A stretch of 64,000 nucleotides of DNA. Source: Leifsonia aquatica H1aii. GTDB lineage: Bacteria; Actinomycetota; Actinomycetes; Actinomycetales; Microbacteriaceae. Of this stretch, positions 36,650 to 45,728 are shown one piece after another (position 1 is the first letter of the stretch; each line of letters begins with the position of its first letter). The translations under genes and the position numbers were made by a program. The notes under the pieces are model-generated. The model saw nothing but the letters and a program-made list of their open reading frames with translations, made no database searches and had not been told where the DNA came from. Location of the stretch: NCBI RefSeq assembly GCF_000633535.1, contig NZ_AYMR01000009.1:372001-436000 (forward strand). The letters run 5' to 3'.

Positions 36650-37591
36650 CTCCCCGACGACCTCGACTCGCACAGCCTGCGGGTGGTCCGCGCGATCGCC
36701 GACGAAGGCTCGATCACCCGTGCCGCGGACGCGCTCGGCTACAGCCAGCCCGCCATCAGTCAGCACCTGCGCCGGCTGGAGGCGCGCATCGGGCTTCCGG
36801 TGGTCACCCGCGCCGGACGCGGGGTGCGGTTGACCGAGGCGGGCCGCGTGCTCGCCCGCCACGCGCTCACGGTCACGACGGCACTCGATGCCGCGGCGGG
36901 CGAGCTCGACGACCTGCGCGGGCTGCGCACCGGCCGGGTGCGCCTCGCCGGATTCCCGTCCGCGTCGTCGTCGATCGTGCCGCGGCTGCTGAGCACGATG
37001 GAGGCGACGCATCCCGGAGTGCGCATCACCTACCTCGAGGCGGAGCCGCCCGAGGCGGTCGCCGCGGTGCGCGCCCAGACCGCCGACCTCGCGATCACGT
37101 TCGGCTATCCGGGAGACCGGGTCGACCCGCACCGCGAGAGCGCCCGCGGCCTCGCGGTCGCACCGCTCTGGCGCGACGAGATGCTGGTCGCCCTGCCGGC
37201 CGGTCACCGGCTGGCCGGGCACGAGCGCGTCGACCTGGCGGACCTGGCGGCGGAGGCGTGGATCGGCGGCTGCCCCCGCTGCCGGGGTCACCTGCTGGAG
37301 CTGACGGCCGGCCGCGGCTACGAGCCGCGCATCGCGTACGAGACCGACAACTTCGTCGCAGTGCTGCGGATGGTGGCCGAGGGGATGGGCGTCGCCCTCC
37401 TCCCGGGACTGGCCGTCGGGTCGGCGGGGGCGCAGGCGGGCGTCGTGCTGCGCTCCACGGGCAACCGGGACCACCGCACCATCAACCTCGTGGGAGCGGC
37501 GGGAGCCGACGTCGTCCCCGCCATCGCCACCACCGCCGCGGCCATCGCCGGGCTGGAGGTCGACGAGTGGCGGCTAGCATCGGTGGCATGA
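36647..37591 (+). CDS. LysR-family transcriptional regulator
   Basis: 314 residues. Winged HTH at 8-67 (HSLRVVRAIADEGSITRAADALGYSQPAISQHLRRLE) and a periplasmic-binding-like effector domain. A CPRC motif near 208 is unusual. Divergent from the class V aminotransferase gene, its likely target; overlaps the next gene by 4 bp. Confidence 0.92.
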   Translation: MLPDDLDSHSLRVVRAIADEGSITRAADALGYSQPAISQHLRRLEARIGLPVVTRAGRGVRLTEAGRVLARHALTVTTALDAAAGELDDLRGLRTGRVRLAGFPSASSSIVPRLLSTMEATHPGVRITYLEAEPPEAVAAVRAQTADLAITFGYPGDRVDPHRESARGLAVAPLWRDEMLVALPAGHRLAGHERVDLADLAAEAWIGGCPRCRGHLLELTAGRGYEPRIAYETDNFVAVLRMVAEGMGVALLPGLAVGSAGAQAGVVLRSTGNRDHRTINLVGAAGADVVPAIATTAAAIAGLEVDEWRLASVA

Positions 37592-38457
37592 GCGACGACA
37601 CGGTATTCGCGGTGGTCGGTCCGGGCGCCGTCGGCGGCCTGCTGGCCTGGCTGCTTCATCGGGCGGGGCACGACGTGATCGCGGTGGGCCGGCCGGCGAC
37701 CGTCGCGGCACTGCGCGCGGACGGCATCGAGGTGCGCAGCGCGCAGTTCGGCGACGGCGTCGAACGGGTGCCGGCCGACACGGTCGTCCCGGCCGGAGCG
37801 AGCGTCATCCTCGCGACGAAGGCCTACGGTCTCGAGGCGGTCCTCCCCGACATCGCGGCGTCGCGGCCGGTCGAGGTCGTCTCGTTCCTGAACGGCGTCG
37901 AGCACGTCGGCCCGCTGCGTGCGGCGCTGCCGGACGTCCCGGTCGCGGGCGCCTCCGTCGCCGTCTCCGCCCTGCGGATCTCGCCGACGGTGATCGACCA
38001 CCGCAGCCCCTTCGTGAACGTCGAGGCGCCGGAGGCGGCATCCGGGTTCGCCGCAGTGCGTGCGCTCGACGGAGCCGGTCCGCGGGTGCGCGCCCAGGGC
38101 AGCGAGGCCGAGGTGCTGTGGGCCAAATTCCGGATGCTCTCCAGCCTCGCCCTCCTCACCTCGTACTGGCGGCAGCCCGCGGGCACCGCCCTGAGCGAGG
38201 ACCCGGAGCTCACGGAGGCGGTCGTCGCCGAGATCGCCGCCTGCTCCACCGCCGAGGGCGTGCCGGCGACGGCGCTCGACCTGATGCGGGTGCTCGGGAG
38301 CGTTCCGGGCGGGATGCGAACCTCGCTCCAGGAGGACCTCGCCGCCGGCGCCCCGAGCGAGCTCGACGCCATCGGGGGAGCGTTGCTGCGCATCGGAGAG
38401 CGCGACGGCGTGCCGACGCCCGCGATCGCCCGGATCGTGGCGGCGCTAGGCTCGTAG
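37588..38457 (+). CDS. Ketopantoate reductase family protein (ApbA/PanE-like)
   Basis: 289 residues. N-terminal NADP Rossmann motif [21 protein letters not shown], then the C-terminal helical domain with the substrate lysine in [14 protein letters not shown]. The family reduces ketopantoate for CoA synthesis, though many paralogues act on other 2-oxo acids. It starts 4 bp inside the lysR gene, so the two are co-transcribed. Confidence 0.85.
   Translation: MSDDTVFAVVGPGAVGGLLAWLLHRAGHDVIAVGRPATVAALRADGIEVRSAQFGDGVERVPADTVVPAGASVILATKAYGLEAVLPDIAASRPVEVVSFLNGVEHVGPLRAALPDVPVAGASVAVSALRISPTVIDHRSPFVNVEAPEAASGFAAVRALDGAGPRVRAQGSEAEVLWAKFRMLSSLALLTSYWRQPAGTALSEDPELTEAVVAEIAACSTAEGVPATALDLMRVLGSVPGGMRTSLQEDLAAGAPSELDAIGGALLRIGERDGVPTPAIARIVAALGS
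38447..38452 (+). promoter_or_regulatory. Candidate leaderless -10 for the FAH gene
   Basis: TAGGCT inside the end of the panE-like gene, 6 nt before the GTG start at 38459. There is no ribosome site. Confidence 0.4.
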
Positions 38458-38458
38458 G

Positions 38459-39226
38459 GTGAAGATCGCACGATTCAGCCACGATGGCGCCATCGACTAC
38501 GGGATCGTCGACGAGGACGCCCTCGTCGTCCTCGCCGGGGACCCCATGTTCGCCGGCTTCGACACCACCGGCGAGCGCGTGCCGCTCGGCAAGGTCGGCG
38601 CGCTGCTCGCGCCGGTCATCCCGCGCTCGAAGGTGGTGGCGGTCGGCAAGAACTACCGCGACCACGCCGCGGAGATGGGCGGAGAGGCGCCGGCGGAGCC
38701 GCTGCTCTTCCTCAAGCCGAACACGTCCGTGATCGGCCTCGGCGACGCCATCCTGCTGCCGCCGCAGTCGGAGCGCGTGGAGTTCGAGGGCGAGCTGGCC
38801 GTGGTCATCGGCAAGATCGCCCGCAACGTGCCGGAGGCGAAGGCCCACGAGCACATCTTCGGGTACACCGTCGCCAACGACGTGACCGCCCGCGACCTCC
38901 AGAAGACGGACGGCCAGTGGACGCGCGCGAAGGGCTTCGACACCTTCTGCCCGCTCGGCCCGGTGATCGAGACCGAGCTGGACCCGGAGGCGTTCCTGCG
39001 CACCCGCGTCAACGGCGAGCTGAAGCAGGAGGCGCGCATCTCCGAGATGGTCCACGACATCCCGTCGATCATCGCCTACGCCTCCAGTGTCTTCACCCTG
39101 CTGCCCGGCGACGTGATCCTGACCGGCACGCCGGCCGGGGTCGGGCCGATCGTCGCGGGCGACACGGTCGAGGTGGAGGTCGAGGGCGTCGGCTCCCTCG
39201 TGAACCCCGTCCGCACCCCCAAGTAG
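38459..39226 (+). CDS. Fumarylacetoacetate hydrolase family protein
   Basis: 255 residues. FAH C-terminal catalytic fold: [13 protein letters not shown], the metal-binding [11 protein letters not shown] (E-x-E), and NDVTARDLQ, with a late [11 protein letters not shown]. Members hydrolyse or isomerise C-C bonds in 2-oxo acids (FAH, HpcE, oxaloacetate decarboxylase types). The gene is next to gltX. Starts at GTG one base after the panE-like stop. Confidence 0.9.
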   Translation: MKIARFSHDGAIDYGIVDEDALVVLAGDPMFAGFDTTGERVPLGKVGALLAPVIPRSKVVAVGKNYRDHAAEMGGEAPAEPLLFLKPNTSVIGLGDAILLPPQSERVEFEGELAVVIGKIARNVPEAKAHEHIFGYTVANDVTARDLQKTDGQWTRAKGFDTFCPLGPVIETELDPEAFLRTRVNGELKQEARISEMVHDIPSIIAYASSVFTLLPGDVILTGTPAGVGPIVAGDTVEVEVEGVGSLVNPVRTPK

Positions 39227-39240
39227 AGACGACCGGGACG

Positions 39241-39268
39241 ACCGCTCCCCGGTAGGATTGGGAGCGGT
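39241..39268. promoter_or_regulatory. Inverted repeat bracketing the gltX -10
   Basis: ACCGCTCCC (39241-39249) and GGGAGCGGT (39260-39268), perfect, with the -10-like TAGGAT (39253-39258) in the spacer. It ends at the base before the gltX ATG and contains its only ribosome-site-like GGGAG. Confidence 0.55.
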
Positions 39269-40786
39269 ATGTCAGACAACGCCTCGCACCCCTTCTCCAC
39301 GGCCACCGGCTCGGACGTCCGCGTCCGCTTCTGCCCGTCGCCGACCGGCACCCCGCACGTCGGGCTGATCCGCACCGCCCTGTTCAACTGGGCGTACGCG
39401 CGGCACACCGGCGGCAAGCTCATCTTCCGCATCGAGGACACCGACGCGGCCCGCGACAGCGAGGAGAGCTACGGGCAGATCATCGACGCCCTCACGTGGC
39501 TGAAGCTGGACTGGGACGAAGGCGTGAACGTCGGCGGCCCGCACGGACCGTACCGGCAGTCGCAGCGCGGAGACATCTACCGCGACCTGATCGAGCGCCT
39601 GGTCGCCTCCGGCCACATCTACGAGAGCTTCGCCACCGGCGAGGAGATCGAGGCGCGCAACGTCTCCCTCGGCCGCGACTCGAAGCTCGGCTACGACAAC
39701 TTCGAGCGCGACCTCACGGACGACCAGAAGGCCGCCTACCGGGCCGAGGGCCGCGAGCCCGCCCTGCGCCTGCGGGTTCCCGACGACGACCTCAGCTTCG
39801 ACGACCTGGTGCGCGGCGAGATCACCTTCCCCGCCGGCTCGTTCAGCGACTTCGTCGTGGTGCGCCCCAACGGCCAGCCGCTCTACACGTTCGTGAACCC
39901 CGTGGACGACGCGCTCATGGGCGTCACGCACGTGCTCCGCGGCGAGGACCTGCTCTCGTCCACCCCGCGCCAGATCGCGCTCTATCACGCGCTGATCGAT
40001 GCCGGCGTGACGACGTTCGTGCCGCGCTTCGGCCACCTGCCGTACGTGATGGGCGAGGGCAACAAGAAGCTCTCCAAGCGCGACCCCGAGTCGAACCTGT
40101 TCCACCACCGCGACCGCGGCTTCATCCCCGAGGGCCTGGTGAACTACCTCGCCCTGCTCGGTTGGTCGCTCAGCCACGACCGCGACGTGTTCTCGACGGC
40201 CGAGATGGTCGCCGCCTTCGACGTCGCCGACGTGAACCCGAACCCGGCACGCTTCGACCTGAAGAAGGCCGAGTCGATCAACGGCGACCACATCCGCCTG
40301 CTCGAGGTCGGCGACTTCGCCGAGCGCACCATCCCGTATCTGGTGGCCGCCGGCGTGCTCACCGAGCCCCTCAGTGACGCGCAGCGCGCCATCCTCGCGG
40401 AGGCCGCTCCGCTCGTCCAGGAGCGCATGCAGCTGCTCGGCGAGGCGCCGGGGATGCTCGGCTTCCTGTTCACGGACGCCGCCTCGCTGGTCGTCGAGGA
40501 CGACGCCCGCGCCTCCCTGCCCGCCAACACCGGAGAGGTGCTCGCCGCCTCCCTCGGCGCACTGGAGGACATCCCCGAGGCCGAGTGGACCCACGACGCC
40601 ATCGAGGGCGCCCTGCGCGACGCGCTGATCGAGACGATGGGCCTCAAGCCCCGCGTCGCCTTCGGCCCGCTGCGGGTCGCCGTCTCGGGTCGTCGCATCT
40701 CGCCTCCGCTGTTCGAGTCGATGGAGATCCTCGGCAAGGCCGACACCATCGCCCGGCTCGACCGGCTCTCGGCGTCCCTGGTCTAG
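39269..40786 (+). CDS. gltX: Glutamyl-tRNA synthetase
   Basis: 505 residues. Class I signatures: [20 protein letters not shown] (HIGH-type) and KKLSKRDPE (KMSKS-type), with the GluRS/GlnRS catalytic core and anticodon-binding C-terminus. It charges tRNA-Glu and, in bacteria without GlnRS, tRNA-Gln too; a tRNA-Gln gene lies 1 kb downstream. A flavin oxidoreductase gene follows after 8 bp. Confidence 0.97.
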   Translation: MSDNASHPFSTATGSDVRVRFCPSPTGTPHVGLIRTALFNWAYARHTGGKLIFRIEDTDAARDSEESYGQIIDALTWLKLDWDEGVNVGGPHGPYRQSQRGDIYRDLIERLVASGHIYESFATGEEIEARNVSLGRDSKLGYDNFERDLTDDQKAAYRAEGREPALRLRVPDDDLSFDDLVRGEITFPAGSFSDFVVVRPNGQPLYTFVNPVDDALMGVTHVLRGEDLLSSTPRQIALYHALIDAGVTTFVPRFGHLPYVMGEGNKKLSKRDPESNLFHHRDRGFIPEGLVNYLALLGWSLSHDRDVFSTAEMVAAFDVADVNPNPARFDLKKAESINGDHIRLLEVGDFAERTIPYLVAAGVLTEPLSDAQRAILAEAAPLVQERMQLLGEAPGMLGFLFTDAASLVVEDDARASLPANTGEVLAASLGALEDIPEAEWTHDAIEGALRDALIETMGLKPRVAFGPLRVAVSGRRISPPLFESMEILGKADTIARLDRLSASLV

Positions 40787-40794
40787 GGGGAGCG

Positions 40795-41748
40795 GTGCCC
40801 GAGCAGAGCGAGCACGCCTCCGTCGAGGTCGTCGTCGTCGGCGGAGGCCCCGCCGGCCTCTCGACCGCCCTCAACCTCGCGCGCGCCCGCCGGCGCGTGC
40901 TCGTCGTGGACGGCAATCGCCCGCGGCACGCGGCCACGCTCATCGCGCGCGGCTTCCTCACCAGGGACGGCGTGCCGCCCCTGGAACTGCGCCGGCTCGG
41001 CCGCGAGGAGGTCGACGCCTACGACAACGCGGAGGTCGTCTTCGCTCAGGTCGGCTCGGTCGAGGTGGAGGGCAGCGGCTTCCGGGTGCGCGCGCGGGGC
41101 GTGCGCGGCGGCGCCGACGTCGACGTCGTGGCGGACACGCTCGTGCTCGCGACCGGCGTGACCGAGACCATGCCGGCCATCCCCAGCCTCCGTGCCTACT
41201 ACGGCACGCAGCTGCACAGCTGCGTCGAGTGCGACGGCTTCGAGAAGGCGGACACGCCGCTCGCCCTGATCGGCGAGTCGGCCGACCTCGCCGAGCGCGC
41301 CCTGCTGCTCACCCAGTGGACCGACGATCTGGTCGTCTTCACGAACGGCGTCGCACCCGTGAGCGCCGACGAGGAGCGCGCGCTCGCCCGCCTGGGGGTC
41401 GTGGTCGAACGCCGCCCGATCGACGACGTGGTGGGCGACAAGGGCGTCATGACCGGCGTGCGTCTGGCCGACGGCGCCGTCATCGACCGCGTCGGCGGAT
41501 TCGTCCGTCCCGCCTGGGCTCCGGCCCTCGCCTTCGTCGACGATCTCGACCTCGACCGAGACACGGACGGCTATCTCGTGACCGACCGGCAGGGCCGGAC
41601 GTCCCTGCCGGGCGTCTACGCCGCCGGTGAGACGACGGCCCCCGGCCCGCAGCAGCTCATCGTCGCGGCGGGCTCCGGAGCGGTCGTCGCGGCCGCCGTC
41701 AACCGCGATCTGATCGGCATGCAGGTCGACGAGCGCGCCGTTTTGTAG
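40795..41748 (+). CDS. Thioredoxin-reductase-like FAD/NAD(P) oxidoreductase
   Basis: 317 residues, GTG start behind GGGGGAG. FAD motif VVVVGGGPAGLSTALNLARARRRVLVVDG, an in-family CVEC pair (about 142-145, HSCVECDGFEKAD) where TrxB has its redox cysteines, a degraded NADPH motif IGESADLA and YAAGETTAPG near the end. Probably a TrxB relative with its own partner; no thioredoxin gene is adjacent. Transcribed with gltX. Confidence 0.85.
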   Translation: MPEQSEHASVEVVVVGGGPAGLSTALNLARARRRVLVVDGNRPRHAATLIARGFLTRDGVPPLELRRLGREEVDAYDNAEVVFAQVGSVEVEGSGFRVRARGVRGGADVDVVADTLVLATGVTETMPAIPSLRAYYGTQLHSCVECDGFEKADTPLALIGESADLAERALLLTQWTDDLVVFTNGVAPVSADEERALARLGVVVERRPIDDVVGDKGVMTGVRLADGAVIDRVGGFVRPAWAPALAFVDDLDLDRDTDGYLVTDRQGRTSLPGVYAAGETTAPGPQQLIVAAGSGAVVAAAVNRDLIGMQVDERAVL

Positions 41749-41766
41749 TTCGTCGCGCGCGTAGGC

Positions 41767-41772
41767 TAGAGT
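41767..41772 (+). promoter_or_regulatory. Candidate tRNA-Gln -10
   Basis: TAGAGT about 35 nt upstream of the tRNA 5' end; an overlapping TAGGCT at 41762 is the alternative. Confidence 0.35.
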
Positions 41773-41806
41773 TGTTTCTCGTGCCCGGGTCTAGGCCCGA
41801 AGCCCT

Positions 41807-41878
41807 TGGGGTATGGTGTAATTGGCAACACGGCGGTTTCTGGTACCGTTGTTCTTGGTTCGAGTCCAGGTACCCCAG
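41807..41878 (+). tRNA. tRNA-Gln (anticodon CUG)
   Basis: 72 nt plus an incomplete CCA. Acceptor TGGGGTA (41807-41813) pairs with TACCCCA (41871-41877). Anticodon stem GCGGT/ACCGT with loop TTCTGGT gives anticodon CTG; T-loop TTCGAGT. The T1-A72 start is typical of Gln tRNA. Confidence 0.95.
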
Positions 41879-41886
41879 CAAAATCA

Positions 41887-41912
41887 AGCTCCGGTTTTTC
41901 CGGAGCTTTTTT
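41887..41912 (+). terminator. Intrinsic terminator of tRNA-Gln
   Basis: AGCTCCGG (41887-41894), loop TTTTT, CCGGAGCT (41900-41907), then TTTTT: a textbook intrinsic terminator and the only one in the window with a clear T-tail. Confidence 0.95.
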
Positions 41913-41940
41913 GCTGCCCGGCGCGACTAACCGATGGGCG

Positions 41941-41993
41941 ATTCGTGCCGAATGTGGGGTTTGGGCGTTGCGTTGTCGACATTCGGCACGAAT
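41941..41993. promoter_or_regulatory. Twin ATTCG-palindrome operator
   Basis: ATTCGTGCCGAAT (41941-41953) and ATTCGGCACGAAT (41981-41993). Each has ATTCG/CGAAT arms around 3 nt, and together they form a perfect 15-bp inverted repeat (41941-41955 with 41979-41993). They are centred 40 bp apart, upstream of the beta-lactamase-family gene. Confidence 0.6.
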
Positions 41994-42015
41994 ATGCGCG
42001 CGAAGGAGGTCCGCC

Positions 42016-43506
42016 GTGATCCCTCGTCCCACGAGACGTCGCCGTTCCCGTTCCGTCGCCGCGGTCCTCGCAGCGGCCGCGATGGTCGGCCTGGCCGCGT
42101 CCGCTGCGGCCCCGGCCGCCGCGGTGGACGCGACACCGGCGCCGGTCGTCCGGATGACGCCCGCGCTGCACGACGAGATCCAGCGGAGGGTGGAGGCGTT
42201 CCGCACCGACAACGGGCTCCCCGGTCTGTCCGTCGCCGTGGTCACGCCGGACTCAGACGGGCAGGGGCCGGTGATCACGACCTTCGCCGCGGGCGTCCCG
42301 ACGCTGGGATCGCCGACACCGGTCGACGCCTCGACCCAGTTCGAGCTCGGCTCGGAATCGAAGATCTTCACCGCCGACCTGCTCGCCTTCCTCGTCGCGT
42401 CCGGCCGGGTGGCGCTCGACGACCCGGTGCAGGACTTCGCGCCGCCCGGGATCATTGTTCCCGAATGGACGGACCCGGACACCGGGGCGAAGACCCGCAT
42501 CACGCTGCGCGATCTCGCCACCCACCAGGCGGGGCTGTCGGATCTGCCGCCGAACTTCGAGCGCGGGTGCGAACCCGCCACGACGTGCGCGAACCCGCGC
42601 CCGGGCTACACCCAGTCCATGCTCTGGGACGCGGTGCAGGGGTACACCCTGCCGTGGCGGCCGGGCACCGACTGGCTCTACTCGGACTGGGGCTTCGGCC
42701 TGCTCGGGACGATCCTGGCGAACGTGGTGCAGGCCGTGCCCGAGCCGCAGCCGCCGGCCTACCAGGCGGCGCTCGACGGCGTGTTCCTGGATGCGCTGGG
42801 GCTGTCCTCCACGATGCTCGAGACTCCGGGACCGCGCCTTGCGACGCCGTACACCGACGACGGACGGCCGGCATTCCCCTGGGATAACACCAACGCCTTG
42901 AGCGGAGGAGGCGGGCTCATCTCCGACGCGACGGACATGGGCACCTGGGTCGCCGCGCACCTCGGGTACCTCCCGGCCGGCGCACCGCTCGGCGTGCGGA
43001 CGCTGGAGGACACGCTGCAGCCGGTCAGCACCATCACGCGGTCGTGCACCTCCACCATGCCGCCTCGCGGCTGCACGACGGTCGACTTCCGGATGGGCCT
43101 GGGGTGGGAGCTCAAATCGGCCGCCTCCTGGCAGGTCGGCGTTCCGTGGGCATTCAAGGACGGCGACACGGCCGGCTCCAGCACCGACACCGCCCTCGCC
43201 CCGAGCCTGCGCGCGGGTGTCACGACCATGTTCAACAAGCACCGGGAGACGGGTGAGCAGCTCGCCATCCCGCTGCTCGCCCTGCTGGTCGCCGACGGGA
43301 CGCCCGGACCGGAACCGCAACCGACCACCCCGGCGACCGACCCGGCGGCACCAGCGGCGCCCGCGGAGCTGGCCGCGACGGGGGCGACGACCTCCGGGCT
43401 GATCGGCCACGCCCTCGGCGCCGTGGCGATCCTGGCGATCGGGATCGCGGTGCTCCGGCGGGACCGCAGACGGCGCGCGACGCGGGACGGCGCTTCCGCC
43501 CGTTGA
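42016..43506 (+). CDS. Sortase-anchored serine hydrolase (beta-lactamase / class C family)
   Basis: 496 residues from GTG 42016 behind AAGGAGG. Signal peptide 1-36 (Arg-rich start, then hydrophobic). The serine beta-lactamase fold has SESK (nucleophile S113, K116) and YSD as the second motif. The C-terminus carries LAATG (452-456), a hydrophobic helix and an Arg-rich tail, a class E (LAxTG) sortase signal. Probably a cell-wall-bound esterase, DD-peptidase or beta-lactamase. The promoter region has two ATTCG palindromes. Confidence 0.88.
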   Translation: MIPRPTRRRRSRSVAAVLAAAAMVGLAASAAAPAAAVDATPAPVVRMTPALHDEIQRRVEAFRTDNGLPGLSVAVVTPDSDGQGPVITTFAAGVPTLGSPTPVDASTQFELGSESKIFTADLLAFLVASGRVALDDPVQDFAPPGIIVPEWTDPDTGAKTRITLRDLATHQAGLSDLPPNFERGCEPATTCANPRPGYTQSMLWDAVQGYTLPWRPGTDWLYSDWGFGLLGTILANVVQAVPEPQPPAYQAALDGVFLDALGLSSTMLETPGPRLATPYTDDGRPAFPWDNTNALSGGGGLISDATDMGTWVAAHLGYLPAGAPLGVRTLEDTLQPVSTITRSCTSTMPPRGCTTVDFRMGLGWELKSAASWQVGVPWAFKDGDTAGSSTDTALAPSLRAGVTTMFNKHRETGEQLAIPLLALLVADGTPGPEPQPTTPATDPAAPAAPAELAATGATTSGLIGHALGAVAILAIGIAVLRRDRRRRATRDGASAR

Positions 43507-43526
43507 CGGTCGCCTAGGCTCGAGGG

Positions 43527-44222
43527 ATGACCTCGACCTCGCGACCCCTCGCCCTCGTCACCGGCGCCTCCCGCGGCATCGGCGCCGCCATCGCCCGCGA
43601 TCTCGGCCGCACCCATCACGTCCTCGTCGGCGGCCGGGATGCGGCGGCGGTGGACGCGGTGGTGGCCCAGCTGCCGTCGGGGGAGCCGTTCGTCGGTGAT
43701 CTGGCCGCGGACGATCTGCCCGGGCTGCCGGAGTTGCCGGAGCGACTGGACGTGCTGGTCCACTCGGCGGGTCTCGAGGACGGCGGGACGGTGCAGGACA
43801 CCGATCTGGCGACCTGGCGGCGGCTGTTCGAGGTGAACGTGTTCGCGGTGGCCGAGCTCACCCGCCGCGCGCTGCCCGCGCTGCGCGCCGCGCAGGGCCT
43901 GGTCGTCGTGATCAACAGCGGCTCCGGCCTCACGAGCGGGGCCGGAGGCGGACCGTACGCGGCGTCGAAGTTCGCGGCGCGAGCCCTGACGGATGCGCTG
44001 CGCGAGGAGGAGAGGCCGCACGGCGTGCGCGTCAGCAGCATCCATCCGGGCCGCGTGGACACGGACATGCAGCGCGCACTCGTCGCCCGGGAAGGACACG
44101 CCTACGACGCGGCGTACACCATCACGCCGGAGATGGTCGCGGCGACGGTGCGGACCGTCGTCGACCTGCCGCCGGCGGGGACGGTGGAGTCGCTCAGCGT
44201 GCGGCCGATGCGGCGCCGCTGA
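43527..44222 (+). CDS. Short-chain dehydrogenase/reductase
   Basis: 231 residues. Rossmann TGASRGIGAAIA, NSGSG in place of the usual catalytic-Ser neighbourhood, and YAASK as the catalytic Tyr-Lys. NAD(P) oxidoreductase of unknown substrate. It lies 20 bp after the hydrolase gene, with no operon logic visible. Confidence 0.88.
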   Translation: MTSTSRPLALVTGASRGIGAAIARDLGRTHHVLVGGRDAAAVDAVVAQLPSGEPFVGDLAADDLPGLPELPERLDVLVHSAGLEDGGTVQDTDLATWRRLFEVNVFAVAELTRRALPALRAAQGLVVVINSGSGLTSGAGGGPYAASKFAARALTDALREEERPHGVRVSSIHPGRVDTDMQRALVAREGHAYDAAYTITPEMVAATVRTVVDLPPAGTVESLSVRPMRRR

Positions 44223-44233
44223 GCGATCCGGCC

Positions 44234-44249
44234 CGGCCCCGAGGGGCCG
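44234..44249. terminator. Short hairpin between convergent genes
   Basis: CGGCCC / GGGCCG around the tetraloop CGAG (44234-44249), between the SDR gene and the leftward membrane-protein gene. Confidence 0.5.
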
Positions 44250-44252
44250 CTG

Positions 44253-44740
<488 letters not shown>

Positions 44741-44743
44741 GGG

Positions 44744-45670
44744 CTAGTCCAGGTGGTCGAGGTAGCGGAGGATGACGCCTTCGCGGAGGGCCCACGGCAC
44801 GACCTCCAGCTGGTCGACGCCGAAGGCCCGCATCGTCTCGCGCAGCACCACGCCGCCCGCGACGATCTGGAAGGTGCGGTCGGCGGTGATGCCCGGCAGT
44901 GCGGTGCGCGACTCGGCGTTCATCCGGGCCAGGCGCGGCACCCAGTCGGCGAGCTCCGACCGGCGCAGGACGGTGCGCTCCGTGCCGCCGGGGCCGGCGA
45001 CGGTGGAGCCGGCCAGGCGGGCGAGGGAGCGGATGGTCTTGGAGGTGCCGATGACATGCTCGTCCGAGCGGCGCTGCGAGAAGAGCTCGACCGCGCCGGC
45101 AAGGGTCGCCCGGGCGTGGTCGCGGAGCGCGTCGAGCTGGTCGTCGCGGGGCGGGTCGTCGGGGAGGAAGCCGATCGTGCTGCGCCCGGCGCCGAGCGGA
45201 ACCGACACCGCGACCTCCGGATACTCGTCGGAGCCGGACGCGATCTCCAGCGAACCGCCGCCGATGTCGAGGAGCAGGATGCTGCCAGACGACCAGCCCG
45301 ACCAGCGCCGGACGGCCAAGAAGGTCAGGCGCGCCTCGTCCTCGCCGGAGAGCACCTGCAGGTCGACGCCGGTCTCGGTGCGGATGCGCTCGAGGAGCTC
45401 CGGGCCGTTGGCGGCCTCCCGGATGGCCGAGGTGGCGAACGGGAGGAGTTCGTCGATGCCCTCCTGCTCGGCGACCCTCATCGAGGCCGCGATGGCGTCG
45501 AGGATGGCGGCGCACCCCTCCGGGCTGATCGATCCGTCGGCGGTGATGTAGCGCATCAGCCGCAGTACCGACTTGTGCGTGGCCGCAGGGATCGGGCGCG
45601 CACCGGGGTGCGCGTCGACGACGAGGAGGTGGATGGTGTTCGAACCGACGTCGAGGACTCCGAGGCGCAT
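44744..45670 (-). CDS. Ppx/GppA phosphatase family protein
   Basis: 308 residues, the short single-domain form. ASKHA motifs VLDVGSNTIHLLV (phosphate 1), LLDIGGGSLEIA and GTSKTIRSLA. Exopolyphosphatase or pppGpp phosphatase; short actinobacterial forms are often Ppx1-like. The -10-like TACTGT (45682-45677) ends 6 nt before the ATG, so the mRNA is probably leaderless. Divergent from the siderophore reductase gene. Confidence 0.92.
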   Translation of the reverse strand: MRLGVLDVGSNTIHLLVVDAHPGARPIPAATHKSVLRLMRYITADGSISPEGCAAILDAIAASMRVAEQEGIDELLPFATSAIREAANGPELLERIRTETGVDLQVLSGEDEARLTFLAVRRWSGWSSGSILLLDIGGGSLEIASGSDEYPEVAVSVPLGAGRSTIGFLPDDPPRDDQLDALRDHARATLAGAVELFSQRRSDEHVIGTSKTIRSLARLAGSTVAGPGGTERTVLRRSELADWVPRLARMNAESRTALPGITADRTFQIVAGGVVLRETMRAFGVDQLEVVPWALREGVILRYLDHLD

Positions 45671-45676
45671 GGTTCG

Positions 45677-45721
45677 ACAGTAGTGGCCTCCCGGCATACC
45701 GAAATACATGCGCGATACGAT
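45677..45721. promoter_or_regulatory. Divergent leaderless promoters (ppx/gppA and SIP)
   Basis: TACTGT on the minus strand (45682-45677) lies 6 nt before the ppx ATG, and TACGAT on the plus strand (45716-45721) lies 7 nt before ATG 45729. The second choice makes the in-frame ATG at 45708 part of the promoter. Confidence 0.5.
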
Positions 45722-45728
45722 CGAAAAC

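Noticed and set aside
41806-42015. N-terminal extension of the beta-lactamase-family gene
   Set aside because: It would run through the tRNA-Gln gene and its terminator; GTG 42016 has a good ribosome site and signal peptide.
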